Source of the DNA: Verrucomicrobiota bacterium
GTDB lineage: Bacteria; Verrucomicrobiota; Verrucomicrobiia; Verrucomicrobiales; DEV007
Assembly: GCA_963205275.1 (NCBI GenBank)
Contig: CAUJIH010000047.1
Coordinates: forward strand, 1-64,000
DNA: 64,000 nucleotides
Reading direction: 5' to 3'
In this document: positions 53,055 to 61,103 of the stretch, in pieces
Position numbering within the stretch: the first letter of the stretch is position 1
Layout of the letters: every line of letters starts with the position of its first letter
Translations under genes and position numbers: made by a program
Notes under the pieces: model-generated
Seen by the model: the letters and a program-made list of their open reading frames with translations, nothing else
The model's database searches: none
Told to the model about the DNA's origin: nothing

Positions 53055-53651
53055 ATGGCAGCCGCGCATACACAGCTCCTTCGACTCCCCGGCGCAGTAG
53101 AGGCTGGTTTCTCTGTTGAACACCACTTGGAGACTTGGTTGGAAGGCTGCACGCCCGATCAGTTAATCGCATTGGTCGATACGGCGGCTCTGGCACTGAT
53201 ACGCGGAGCCTTCGCCCACGTCGGTGCCTGTGAGGGCACGATCTGGATCGCAGACCGAAAGGTAGGGGAACTCGTCGCCAGCTACAATTCAGGCGAGAAT
53301 GCTGAGGATCTAGTCGGATTTCGTCAGCCAATGGATCACGGGATCATCTCGATGGTATATGCGCAGCAGCAGCCTTATTGTGAAAATAGTATCAGTCGGG
53401 ACTCCGGACATGATGACACGCTCGACCGAAAGATCGCTAAACACACCACGGCGATGATCGCGGTTCCGTTTTATTTCGGCTTTGGTCTGCGGGGCGTGAT
53501 CTCGGCCGTTCAGTTGAGCGGTGAGGAAAAGTCCCGAGACGGATTTCGTTCAGTGGATCTCGAGTCTCTTGCTCGGGCGACTAATTTAGTCGGTCGCTTG
53601 ATCGACGGTAGTCTATTCGCTTCTCTGCTCGGCCTTGGAGATGGGATTTGA
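53055..53651 (+). CDS. GAF domain protein
   Basis: A 198-residue protein. The C-terminal two-thirds fit a GAF sensor domain: GTIWIADRKVGELVASYNSG near 72-91, HGIISMVYAQQQPYCENS and FGLRGVISAVQL at about 143-154. The first 45 residues are helical (HLETWLEGCTPDQLIALVDT). There is no output domain, so it probably senses a ligand or redox state and acts on a partner. It begins one base after the 76-residue ORF and overlaps the subtilase by 11 bp. Confidence 0.8.
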   Translation: MAAAHTQLLRLPGAVEAGFSVEHHLETWLEGCTPDQLIALVDTAALALIRGAFAHVGACEGTIWIADRKVGELVASYNSGENAEDLVGFRQPMDHGIISMVYAQQQPYCENSISRDSGHDDTLDRKIAKHTTAMIAVPFYFGFGLRGVISAVQLSGEEKSRDGFRSVDLESLARATNLVGRLIDGSLFASLLGLGDGI

Positions 53652-54444
53652 TGCACGGATTTCTTGGCCCAGTCTCGATCAAGCGCGACAGGCTCTGGCC
53701 AGTGGTGATGGATCAGGAGTCAAAGTAGCGATCATCGACTCCGGGATAGATGTCACACATCCCATGCTCGCAGGACTCGAACTGGCGGATGAAGTCAGCG
53801 TCTCTTGCGACGGACTCAGTCTGAGGGTCGAAGAAGATTCGGGAGGTGATCTGTTCGGACATGGGACAGCCGTGAGTAGTCTGTTCCGCAAAATCGCTCC
53901 GGGAGCGACGATTGGCAGTTTCCGTGCTCTCGATAGCAGTAATCAGGCACGGAACTTCGTCATCGCCGAGTGCGTGAATCAGGCGATTTCGAGGGGCTAT
54001 CAGGTGATCAATTGTAGCTTCGGGTGTCGTGGTCTTACTCGATACGTGATGGATTATAAGGAATGGGTAGATCGAGCTTATCTGGAGGGTGTTCACGTGG
54101 TGGCTGCATGTAGTAATCTCGATCCCTCGATCCGAGAATGGCCGGCCTTTTTCCCCAGTGTGATCAGTGTGAGAGGTATCGATTGCCCCTCTCACGATTT
54201 TTATTACCAGTCCGGTCAGATGGTCTCCTTCCTCGCACGGGGCGAGCAGGTGGAGGTTCCCTGGCTAGGAGGCGGGACAAAGATTGAAACAGGTAGCAGC
54301 TATGCTGCACCTTTGATTTCCGGATGGATTGCTCGAATTCTCTCTGCTCTGCCCGACCTCAATCCCGCTTCCCTAAAACCTCTACTCGCCGAGCTTGCGA
54401 AGAGTTATTCAGAGAATGAGAAGAATTTTGAATATTTCTCATAA
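53641..54444 (+). CDS. Subtilisin-like serine protease, no signal peptide
   Basis: A 267-residue S8 family peptidase. The catalytic triad is D33 (IIDSGIDVTHP), H74 (FGHGTAVSS) and S220 (TGSSYAAPLISG), with oxyanion-hole N159 (ACSN). There is no signal peptide, pro-domain or transport sequence, so it should act in the cytoplasm. Start ATG 53641 was preferred over TTG 53635. It overlaps the GAF gene by 11 bp. Cytoplasmic subtilases occur in maturation of modified peptides and in some regulated-proteolysis systems; the substrate here is unknown. Confidence 0.9.
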   Translation: MGFDARISWPSLDQARQALASGDGSGVKVAIIDSGIDVTHPMLAGLELADEVSVSCDGLSLRVEEDSGGDLFGHGTAVSSLFRKIAPGATIGSFRALDSSNQARNFVIAECVNQAISRGYQVINCSFGCRGLTRYVMDYKEWVDRAYLEGVHVVAACSNLDPSIREWPAFFPSVISVRGIDCPSHDFYYQSGQMVSFLARGEQVEVPWLGGGTKIETGSSYAAPLISGWIARILSALPDLNPASLKPLLAELAKSYSENEKNFEYFS

Positions 54445-54458
54445 AAAACTAGATTTCT

Positions 54459-54499
54459 TATTAATTGTAAAATAAACTTAATTAAATTTACAATTAATA
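54459..54499. promoter_or_regulatory. AT-rich hairpin before the RRE-like gene
   Basis: TATTAATTGTAAA at 54459-54471 and TTTACAATTAATA at 54487-54499 form a perfect 13-bp inverted repeat around a 15-nt loop. All bases except two pairs are A or T. It is just upstream of the start of the following gene and right after the subtilase stop. It may bind a regulator or set differential expression. Confidence 0.5.
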
Positions 54500-54503
54500 T
54501 AAT

Positions 54504-55601
54504 TTGAATACTCGCGCCTTAGAAAAGCTGGAAGAGATCTTCCCCTTGCGTCTCCGCCTCCGAGAGGAGATGAAGTTTTTCCAAATCGGAGATTTCGTTG
54601 TGGCTGAACGTAAGGCAACTGGACAGAAATACACTCTAAGGCCGTGGCAGTACGAACTGCTGGCATTACTCAATGGCACGGTCACATTTCGCGATGCTTC
54701 AAAATCGATCTATTCACAGCATCACGGGACTTTCACAACGAGCGGCCTGCTCAATTTCTATCGATGGCTGTACGATGAGAATCTCGTGGAGTGCGTGTGT
54801 GATTCGATCTATCAGTTGACTCCCGAATACGAGTCTCCTTTTACTCTTTCTCTACTCGATGCTCCTGATGCAGAGTCGAAAGTGAACGAAAATACATCTT
54901 TTTTCGTGCCCGATGAAACAGCATCGCAAAAACCTCTTTCCTTTCCGAATTTGGAAGATCAGGTCGCATACGAGCTGTGGGATGATTCCGATGAAGAGGG
55001 TAGTCTTGGCAAGAATGCTCACCCTGAGTCAATCGAGACTTTTGAGGTAGATGGAGCGATAGATCGATTTCTGAATTTCACCGGGAAGGTTATTCATAAG
55101 CCCGCGATGCGTCGCTCTCTGATAATTATAGCGGGACTGGCATTTCTTCTATCGGTGATTCGCATCGCACACGTGACCTCTCCACTTTTTGAGCCTGTGG
55201 GACAGCGTTTGGCGATCATGTTTTTACCGAAATCTGAGGTCGTGACCGTAGTTGCCTCAGAGCGAACCGCTGCATCGCCGACGGTAGATCGTGTCGCCCC
55301 GGCGGCGCGTGTGGATGAATCGATGAAAGAAAAGGCTCAGGCACAGCCCCAACCTGCTCCGTCAGCGAATACTCGTTCCTCAGAAGAATTGCCCTCGACG
55401 CAGAGTGCTCCACAGCCCCCAGCTATGAATCCGCAAGCGCAGACGCTCGACAAAATCACGACCCTCCGCGCACAATTGGAGGAATGTCGCATCCGCCGGG
55501 ACGAGTATTATCTGCAAAATGATGAGGCTGGATATCGCCGCGAAGTGCATCGAATGACGGGCCTCGCCAACGAGATCGGCGAGATCGAAAACGGACTCTA
55601 G
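54504..55601 (+). CDS. PqqD/RRE-like membrane protein with coiled-coil tail
   Basis: A 365-residue protein. Residues 28-100 (GDFVVAERKATGQKYTLRPW, then LLALLNGTVTFRDASKSIY) look like the winged-helix fold of PqqD/RiPP-recognition elements; this is an inference from pattern. Residues 110-195 are acidic and low in structure. A transmembrane helix lies at 205-224 (SLIIIAGLAFLLSVIRIAHV). Then comes a Pro/Ser/Ala-rich linker and a coiled coil at 313-363 (LDKITTLRAQLEECRIRRDE). This layout recalls truncated HlyD-type secretion adaptors. The TTG start at 54504 is uncertain; ATG 54570 is an alternative. Confidence 0.55.
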   Translation: MNTRALEKLEEIFPLRLRLREEMKFFQIGDFVVAERKATGQKYTLRPWQYELLALLNGTVTFRDASKSIYSQHHGTFTTSGLLNFYRWLYDENLVECVCDSIYQLTPEYESPFTLSLLDAPDAESKVNENTSFFVPDETASQKPLSFPNLEDQVAYELWDDSDEEGSLGKNAHPESIETFEVDGAIDRFLNFTGKVIHKPAMRRSLIIIAGLAFLLSVIRIAHVTSPLFEPVGQRLAIMFLPKSEVVTVVASERTAASPTVDRVAPAARVDESMKEKAQAQPQPAPSANTRSSEELPSTQSAPQPPAMNPQAQTLDKITTLRAQLEECRIRRDEYYLQNDEAGYRREVHRMTGLANEIGEIENGL

Positions 55602-55707
55602 GCAGCGATTTGAGCTGCAGCTCTGAGTTCGTATCGCGTATCCAATCCCCTGATTGCGGCTTCAAGAGAGCTTGAACAACCCCTCTCTTCTGGGCTTTGA
55701 TGGAGAG

Positions 55708-57063
55708 ATGACACGCTCTCTTCTCTGTTTAATTCTCATTCTCTCTGTCTCTCTCGCGAACGCAGATTCCGTATGGAAGGCCGGAGCCGCCTCCATCGTG
55801 ATCACCCCCAGTGAGCCGATCTGGATGGCGGGCTATGGCGGACGAAAGGCACCGGCAGAAGGAAAGGAAACCGAACTGCACGCGAAGGCGCTCGTTCTGG
55901 AGGATGCGGAAGGACATAGGGGATTGATCATGACTTTGGACTTGGTGGGGATTGATCGCGGCATGACAGGACGCATCACTGCCGCACTGGAGGAAAAATA
56001 TGGACTCGCACGCGATGCGATCACTTTCTGCACCTCACACACACACTCTGGCCCCGCCCTGCCGGGAACTCTGGCACCATTGCATTATGTAGTGCTAGAG
56101 CCGGAGATGCAGAAGAAGATCGACCACTACGCCGACGAACTGTTTCAGAAGACGGTAGAAGTCACGGGACAAGCCATCGCATCGATGGCTCCGGCACGAC
56201 TCCAGTGGGGCAGCGGGAAAGCGACTTTCGCTGTGAATCGCCGGGAAAACAAAGAGAAGGACGTGCCTGAGCTGCGTGATCGTGGTGTGCTCAAAGGCCC
56301 CGTAAATCACGACCTCCCCGTCCTCTCCGTGAGAGGCGAGGATGGAGCGATTCGGGCGATCCTCTTCGGCTATGCCTGTCACGCCACGACTTTGGGATTC
56401 CAAACCTGGAATGCCGACTACCCCGGCTACGCTCAGGCGGCTTTGGAAAAGCAGTACCCCGGAGCTGTGGCGCTCTTCTGGCAAGGCTGCGGGGCCGATC
56501 AGAATCCCTTGCCCCGACGTGTACTAGAGCTGGCCGGGCATTATGGAACCGAACTCGCAGACCGCGTGGTCGATGTGCTGGCCGCCCCGATGACTCCGGT
56601 TGCTCCGACTTTGAGCCATGCCTATGAAGAGATCGAGGCGCCGCTTGATCCGGTGCCAACAGAGGCAGCGCTGAAGGAAACTTTGAATTCCGATCAGAAA
56701 TACGAGGCAGCACGAGCAAAGTATCTGCTCCAGAAGATCGAGAAAGAAGGACCTCTCAAGAACTTCTATCCCTATCCGATCGCTGTTTGGAAACTGGGCG
56801 ACGAGGTGGACTTCATCTTTCTCGGTGGCGAAGTCGTGGTCGATTACGTGAATCGCCTGACGCGGGAGAGATGCGGCACCGCCACTTGGGTCGCGAGCTA
56901 TAGCAATGATGTTATGGCCTATATCCCCTCGTTGCGAGTGCTGAAGGAAGGTGGATACGAAGGAGGCGGCTCCAATCCCATCTACGGTCTCCCTTCCCTG
57001 TGGCATGAGAGCATCGAAGAGGTGATCATCTCCAGCGTTCATCGGATCGGTGGAGGAAAATGA
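55708..57063 (+). CDS. Secreted ceramidase-like protein (tandem copy 1)
   Basis: A 451-residue exported protein with signal peptide (MTRSLLCLILILSVSLANAD). The neutral-ceramidase-like domain opens WKAGAASIVITPSEPIWMAG and has the zinc-binding SHTHSGPALPGTL, AVNRRENKE, GYACHATTLG and FWQGCGADQNPLPRR. It is shorter than classic ceramidases and lacks their C-terminal domain. Frame starts at 55654 but ATG 55708 gives the signal peptide. The following gene is nearly identical over long stretches, evidence of a recent tandem duplication or gene conversion. The substrate is unknown. Confidence 0.87.
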   Translation: MTRSLLCLILILSVSLANADSVWKAGAASIVITPSEPIWMAGYGGRKAPAEGKETELHAKALVLEDAEGHRGLIMTLDLVGIDRGMTGRITAALEEKYGLARDAITFCTSHTHSGPALPGTLAPLHYVVLEPEMQKKIDHYADELFQKTVEVTGQAIASMAPARLQWGSGKATFAVNRRENKEKDVPELRDRGVLKGPVNHDLPVLSVRGEDGAIRAILFGYACHATTLGFQTWNADYPGYAQAALEKQYPGAVALFWQGCGADQNPLPRRVLELAGHYGTELADRVVDVLAAPMTPVAPTLSHAYEEIEAPLDPVPTEAALKETLNSDQKYEAARAKYLLQKIEKEGPLKNFYPYPIAVWKLGDEVDFIFLGGEVVVDYVNRLTRERCGTATWVASYSNDVMAYIPSLRVLKEGGYEGGGSNPIYGLPSLWHESIEEVIISSVHRIGGGK

Positions 57064-57155
57064 GACATCGATCACTCTGATCTAATCTTCGCATCCCCTG
57101 ATCACGCCCGTCAGAAGCGGTGGAAGAATCACGTTTTCCGAAGTTTGCTTAGCCC

Positions 57156-59477
57156 ATGATTCGTAACGCTTTCTACCTCTCTGCGCTCCTGAGTGCCACG
57201 CTCCTGCATGCCGAGCCAACTTGGAAGGCCGGAGCCGCCGCCATCGTGATCACCCCCAGCGAGCCGATTTGGATGTCTGGTTATGCCGCTCGCACTGCTC
57301 CGGCGGCAGGGAAAGAGACCGACGTATTCGCGAAAGCCCTCGCTCTAGAAGATGCTACGGGAAACCGAGGCCTGATCATGACACTCGATCTCGTGGGAAT
57401 TGATCGTGGGATGACGGGGCGGATCGCGAAGGTGCTGAAGGAAAAATATGGACTCTCTCGCGATTCGATCACCTTCTGCACCTCTCACACGCACAGCGGA
57501 CCGGCTCTTCCAGGAACTCTGGCTCCGCTGCACTACATCCAGATGGAACCGGAAATGCAGAAGAAGATTGAGGCCTACGCTGAGGAATTGCTACGAAAAA
57601 CGGTGGAAGTCACGGGACAGGCGATCGCAGCCATGGCTCCGGCTCGGCTTCAGTGGGGCAGTGGGAAGACCACTTTCGCCGTCAATCGACGTGAAAATAA
57701 GGGAGTCAATGTGCCGGAATTACGCAATCTAGGCGAATTGAAGGGCCCTGTGAATCACGATGTTCCCGTCTTATCTGTACGCGGCATGGATGGTTCGATC
57801 CGCGCCGTCCTCTGCGGCTACGCCTGCCATGCGACGACGCTGGGCGATCAGACGTGGAATGCCGACTACCCCGGCTACGCTCAGGCGGCTTTGGAAAAGC
57901 AGTATCCGGGAGCTGTGGCGCTCTTTTGGCAGGGCTGCGGAGCCGATCAAAACCCCATCCCGAGAAAGGAGTTAGCTCTGGCCGAGCACTACGGTGCCGA
58001 ACTGGCAGGACGAGTGATCGATGTGCTGAATGCTCCGATGACAGTTATCCCCCCTGCTTTGTCCCATGCCTATCAGGAGATCGATGCCCCGCTCGACCCC
58101 GTACCGACAGAAGAGGAGTTAAAAGAGACTCTGAAGTCTGATCAGAAATACGAGGTAGCACGAGCAAAGTATCTGCTGCAGAAGATCGAGAAAGAAGGTC
58201 CGCTCAGAGCCTCCTACCCCTATCCGATCGCGGTATGGAATCTCGGCGGCGAGGTGGACTTCATCTTTCTCGGCGGTGAAGTCGTAGTCGATTACGTGAA
58301 TCGCCTGACCAAAGAGCGACATGGACTCGCTACCTGGGTCGCCAGCTACAGCAATGATGTGATGGCCTACATCCCATCGCTTCGGGTACTAAAAGAAGGT
58401 GGCTACGAAGGTGGGCTGTCGAATGTCTATTACGGCCTCCCGGCATTATGGAGTGAGAATATCGAAGAAACCATCGTATCTGGCGTTCACCGCCTCGGAG
58501 CTGTTCGCGGTTATCCGGCTCCCGTTCGCGAGGTTTATTACCCGGTGCCAGAGGACGGCAGCATGCAGCCGACACTCTTCTGGTCACCGGATCTTCCGGC
58601 GGGAGAAAAGGCACCCTTGCTCGTATGCTTTCACACCTGGTCCGATAACTATCTGCAAGCCGGAGGAGAGGCGAAGTATGCAGAATGGTGTCTGAAGAAC
58701 GGCTGGATTTTTCTTCATCCCAATTTTCGTGGACCGAACTCTACCCCCGAGGCAATGGGTTCCGATCTCGCCATCGCCGACATTCGCGCCGCCGTAGAAT
58801 GGGCCAAGTCACACGCACCCGTCGATGTGGATCGCATTTACGCCGTCGGAGCCTCAGGTGGCGGGCACATGGCAGAACTGGTCGCGGGTCGACTTCCTGA
58901 TATCTGGGCCGGAGTGTCTGCATGGGTTGGCATTTCCGACATCGCCGCTTGGCACGCTGACACCACAGCCGCGAAGCGAGGGGGCTACGCGACGAATATC
59001 GAGTCCGCTCTCGGTGGTTCTCCCGCCGACTCCGATCAACGAAGGGCCGATGCCGCCCATCGTTCTCCCCTGTCCTGGCTAGAAAATGCGAAGGGCGTGC
59101 CACTCGATATCAATCACGGCGTGGACGACGGACGCAGTGGGAGTGTGCCCTTTACCCATTCCCTGCGAGCCTTCAATAAGGTCGCTGCCGAGTCGGATCG
59201 AATTCCCGAACAGGAACTGAGTGACTGGTATGCGGATCCTCAAACTCTGCCTAGAGATGAAAAGCTGAACGATCCCCTCTACTGCAACAATCCACCACTG
59301 TATCGAAAGACCAGCGGAAACAGTCGTGTAACGATCTTCCAGGGAGGCCATCAAATCATACATCAAGCCGCATTGAATTGGCTGGCTGCACAGCGGAAAG
59401 GACATCCCGCGAATTGGAGTCCTACGAAGGTCACTGATCTTCAGACGACAGAAGATGATCGTGCCAGCGGAAAGTGA
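57156..59477 (+). CDS. Ceramidase-like domain fused to alpha/beta hydrolase (tandem copy 2)
   Basis: A 773-residue exported protein. Residues 20-450 duplicate the previous gene (SHTHSGPALPGTL, GYACHATTLG, FWQGCGADQNPIPRK). From about 460 a prolyl-oligopeptidase-type alpha/beta hydrolase follows: APLLVCFHTWSDNY, FLHPNFRGPN, nucleophile S567 in GASGGGHMAE, acid D657 or D658 (GVDDGRSG) and H732 (GGHQIIHQ). The fusion suggests a two-step action on one substrate, e.g. cleavage by the first domain and deacylation by the second. Copy 1 has only the first domain. Confidence 0.85.
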   Translation: MIRNAFYLSALLSATLLHAEPTWKAGAAAIVITPSEPIWMSGYAARTAPAAGKETDVFAKALALEDATGNRGLIMTLDLVGIDRGMTGRIAKVLKEKYGLSRDSITFCTSHTHSGPALPGTLAPLHYIQMEPEMQKKIEAYAEELLRKTVEVTGQAIAAMAPARLQWGSGKTTFAVNRRENKGVNVPELRNLGELKGPVNHDVPVLSVRGMDGSIRAVLCGYACHATTLGDQTWNADYPGYAQAALEKQYPGAVALFWQGCGADQNPIPRKELALAEHYGAELAGRVIDVLNAPMTVIPPALSHAYQEIDAPLDPVPTEEELKETLKSDQKYEVARAKYLLQKIEKEGPLRASYPYPIAVWNLGGEVDFIFLGGEVVVDYVNRLTKERHGLATWVASYSNDVMAYIPSLRVLKEGGYEGGLSNVYYGLPALWSENIEETIVSGVHRLGAVRGYPAPVREVYYPVPEDGSMQPTLFWSPDLPAGEKAPLLVCFHTWSDNYLQAGGEAKYAEWCLKNGWIFLHPNFRGPNSTPEAMGSDLAIADIRAAVEWAKSHAPVDVDRIYAVGASGGGHMAELVAGRLPDIWAGVSAWVGISDIAAWHADTTAAKRGGYATNIESALGGSPADSDQRRADAAHRSPLSWLENAKGVPLDINHGVDDGRSGSVPFTHSLRAFNKVAAESDRIPEQELSDWYADPQTLPRDEKLNDPLYCNNPPLYRKTSGNSRVTIFQGGHQIIHQAALNWLAAQRKGHPANWSPTKVTDLQTTEDDRASGK

Positions 59478-59644
59478 CCCTGTAGAGTATTGCGCTCTAC
59501 CCTGTTCAGTCTCTGCAACAGCTCCGTGGTCGCAACTGATATCTCCGTGCCAGTCTATATGCGCTCGCAACTCAGGCTCAAACGAAGCGCAGAGAATCAA
59601 TGATCGAAATTTGACAAAGACAGAGTCTCAGAGGAAAGAACGTC

Positions 59645-59896
59645 ATGGCCAGTCAAGCGGATGTTTCGAAGATCTACGGGAAGATTAAGTGGGTGGACAA
59701 TTTCCCTGATTTCAAGGTAAAGATTGTCGAAAATTTTGCCGATTTACACGTCCAGATCGTAGGACATTTTCCCAACGCTCCCGGTCAGTGGCAATTTGTG
59801 GAGAACTTCCCCGATTTCAAAATCAAGCGCGTCGATAGCTTTCCCGACTTTACGATCAAATTCGTGGATCATTTTCCCGGCCCGCAGCGAAAGTAA
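59645..59896 (+). CDS. Micro-repeat protein (FPDF repeats)
   Basis: An 83-residue protein with no signal peptide. It is made of about six 11-residue repeats with pattern [FL]-x-[VI]-x-[IF]-V-[DE]-x-F-P-D, for example FKVKIVENFAD, QWQFVENFPD, FKIKRVDSFPD and FTIKFVDHFPG. Alternating hydrophobic residues suggest a small beta-rich repeat or solenoid. A good Shine-Dalgarno-like AGAGGAAAG lies 6 bases before the ATG. Its 3' end overlaps the convergent PepSY gene by 41 bp. Similar repeat proteins are known but have no assigned role. Confidence 0.75.
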   Translation: MASQADVSKIYGKIKWVDNFPDFKVKIVENFADLHVQIVGHFPNAPGQWQFVENFPDFKIKRVDSFPDFTIKFVDHFPGPQRK

Positions 59897-61076
59897 TTCG
59901 TTTTGAGAATTCTGGATCGTAGCCACCTTGGCTGCGGGTGGGGATGGAGTCGTGCTTTGGTTGTGAAACCGTGATCGCCTTGCTCTTGTTTCGACGTCGA
60001 CTGTTCCAGATCAGAAAGCCCGAAACGGCTAGCGTACCCGGGGCGAGTCCTCCGAGGCACCATAGGACACGAATGGGCCAGCCTCCAAAAGTGCCGTAGT
60101 GAAGGGGCACGAAGGCATCGTAAATCTGTGCCCACAGGGAAGCGTCCCGTATATCGGCAGATTCGCGGAATCCCCCTGCTGCATCGTAGGACATCATCGA
60201 TCCGTATGGACTGCGGAGAGAACCTGCCCCACCATGCTCCCCGTACAGGTAGAAAATTTTCTCCGGAATTTGGGGAAACGCGATGTAATTCGCCTGGAAT
60301 CCCGCGATCCGATTGGGCGCATCCCGGAGAATGCTATCGAGTGACCCCCAGTCGGACGGACTCATGACCACGGGAGCCTTGACCACTTTCTCCGTCGGCG
60401 CTTCTTCCCGAAGGTGTCCGATGACGTGAGCGAGATTCCACCACGCCCCCGTGAATCCAAGGACGAGATTGAAGGCGACCGTGTTGATTCCGACGAACTT
60501 GTGGACATCGGACAACAGGATGCGCATGCTGCGCCCCCAGCGCAGTCGGAAGAAGTTTCGATAAAAGTCGCGATAAAGCCAGAGACCAGAAATTCCCAGC
60601 AGTAGGAGGAGAACGCCGAAAATCCCGCTAATGGCAATGCCGACGTGCCCGGCGAGGAACATGTAGTGCAACTCCAAGATCCAACCGGTAAAACTGGCGG
60701 CGGAATCCTCAGGGGCACTGAGCACCTCGGCTGAATATGGATCGAGATAGGCGGAAAGCCAATGTCCGCCATCATCGGGACGAGTCATCCAGACACGATC
60801 CGACTCTCCCGCCGATTCGGCGGGCAACCACCCCATCAACCGATATTGCGGAAAGGCCGTCGCGGCGGTCGCGACCAGCGTATCCATAGGCAGTCGCTGT
60901 CCATCAGCAGCGGGCTGAACGCGCACAATCTCAGGCCGCAGTGCACCGTCGATCTCTTTCGAGAACATCAAGATACTCCCTGTGATCCCGATCACCACCA
61001 ACCCGATCCCAGCGACTAATCCTAGGATAGAGTGCGTGCGCCAGATCGTCCGCTTTCTGATTCTGAATCGAGTCAT
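59856..61076 (-). CDS. PepSY-associated transmembrane protein (ferric-siderophore type)
   Basis: A 406-residue inner-membrane protein of the PepSY_TM/PiuB group. Four long helices: GLVAGIGLVVIGITGSILMF (about 20-39), the pair AGHVGIAISGIFGVLLLLLG, NTVAFNLVLGFTGAWWN after DVHKFVG, and LAPGTLAVSGFLIWN near the end. H139-like and H191-like histidines in these helices may bind heme. Family members help reduce or take up iron from siderophores. It lies 27 bp downstream of the TonB receptor on the same strand and is probably co-regulated by iron. The final 40 residues are a poorly conserved tail. Confidence 0.88.
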   Translation of the reverse strand: MTRFRIRKRTIWRTHSILGLVAGIGLVVIGITGSILMFSKEIDGALRPEIVRVQPAADGQRLPMDTLVATAATAFPQYRLMGWLPAESAGESDRVWMTRPDDGGHWLSAYLDPYSAEVLSAPEDSAASFTGWILELHYMFLAGHVGIAISGIFGVLLLLLGISGLWLYRDFYRNFFRLRWGRSMRILLSDVHKFVGINTVAFNLVLGFTGAWWNLAHVIGHLREEAPTEKVVKAPVVMSPSDWGSLDSILRDAPNRIAGFQANYIAFPQIPEKIFYLYGEHGGAGSLRSPYGSMMSYDAAGGFRESADIRDASLWAQIYDAFVPLHYGTFGGWPIRVLWCLGGLAPGTLAVSGFLIWNSRRRNKSKAITVSQPKHDSIPTRSQGGYDPEFSKRITFAAGRENDPRI

Positions 61077-61103
61077 TTATCAGCACTCTCCTACGAGCCA
61101 GAG

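Noticed and set aside
53641-54444. Subtilase as a secreted protease
   Set aside because: The catalytic domain starts within the first 30 residues and no hydrophobic signal segment is present.
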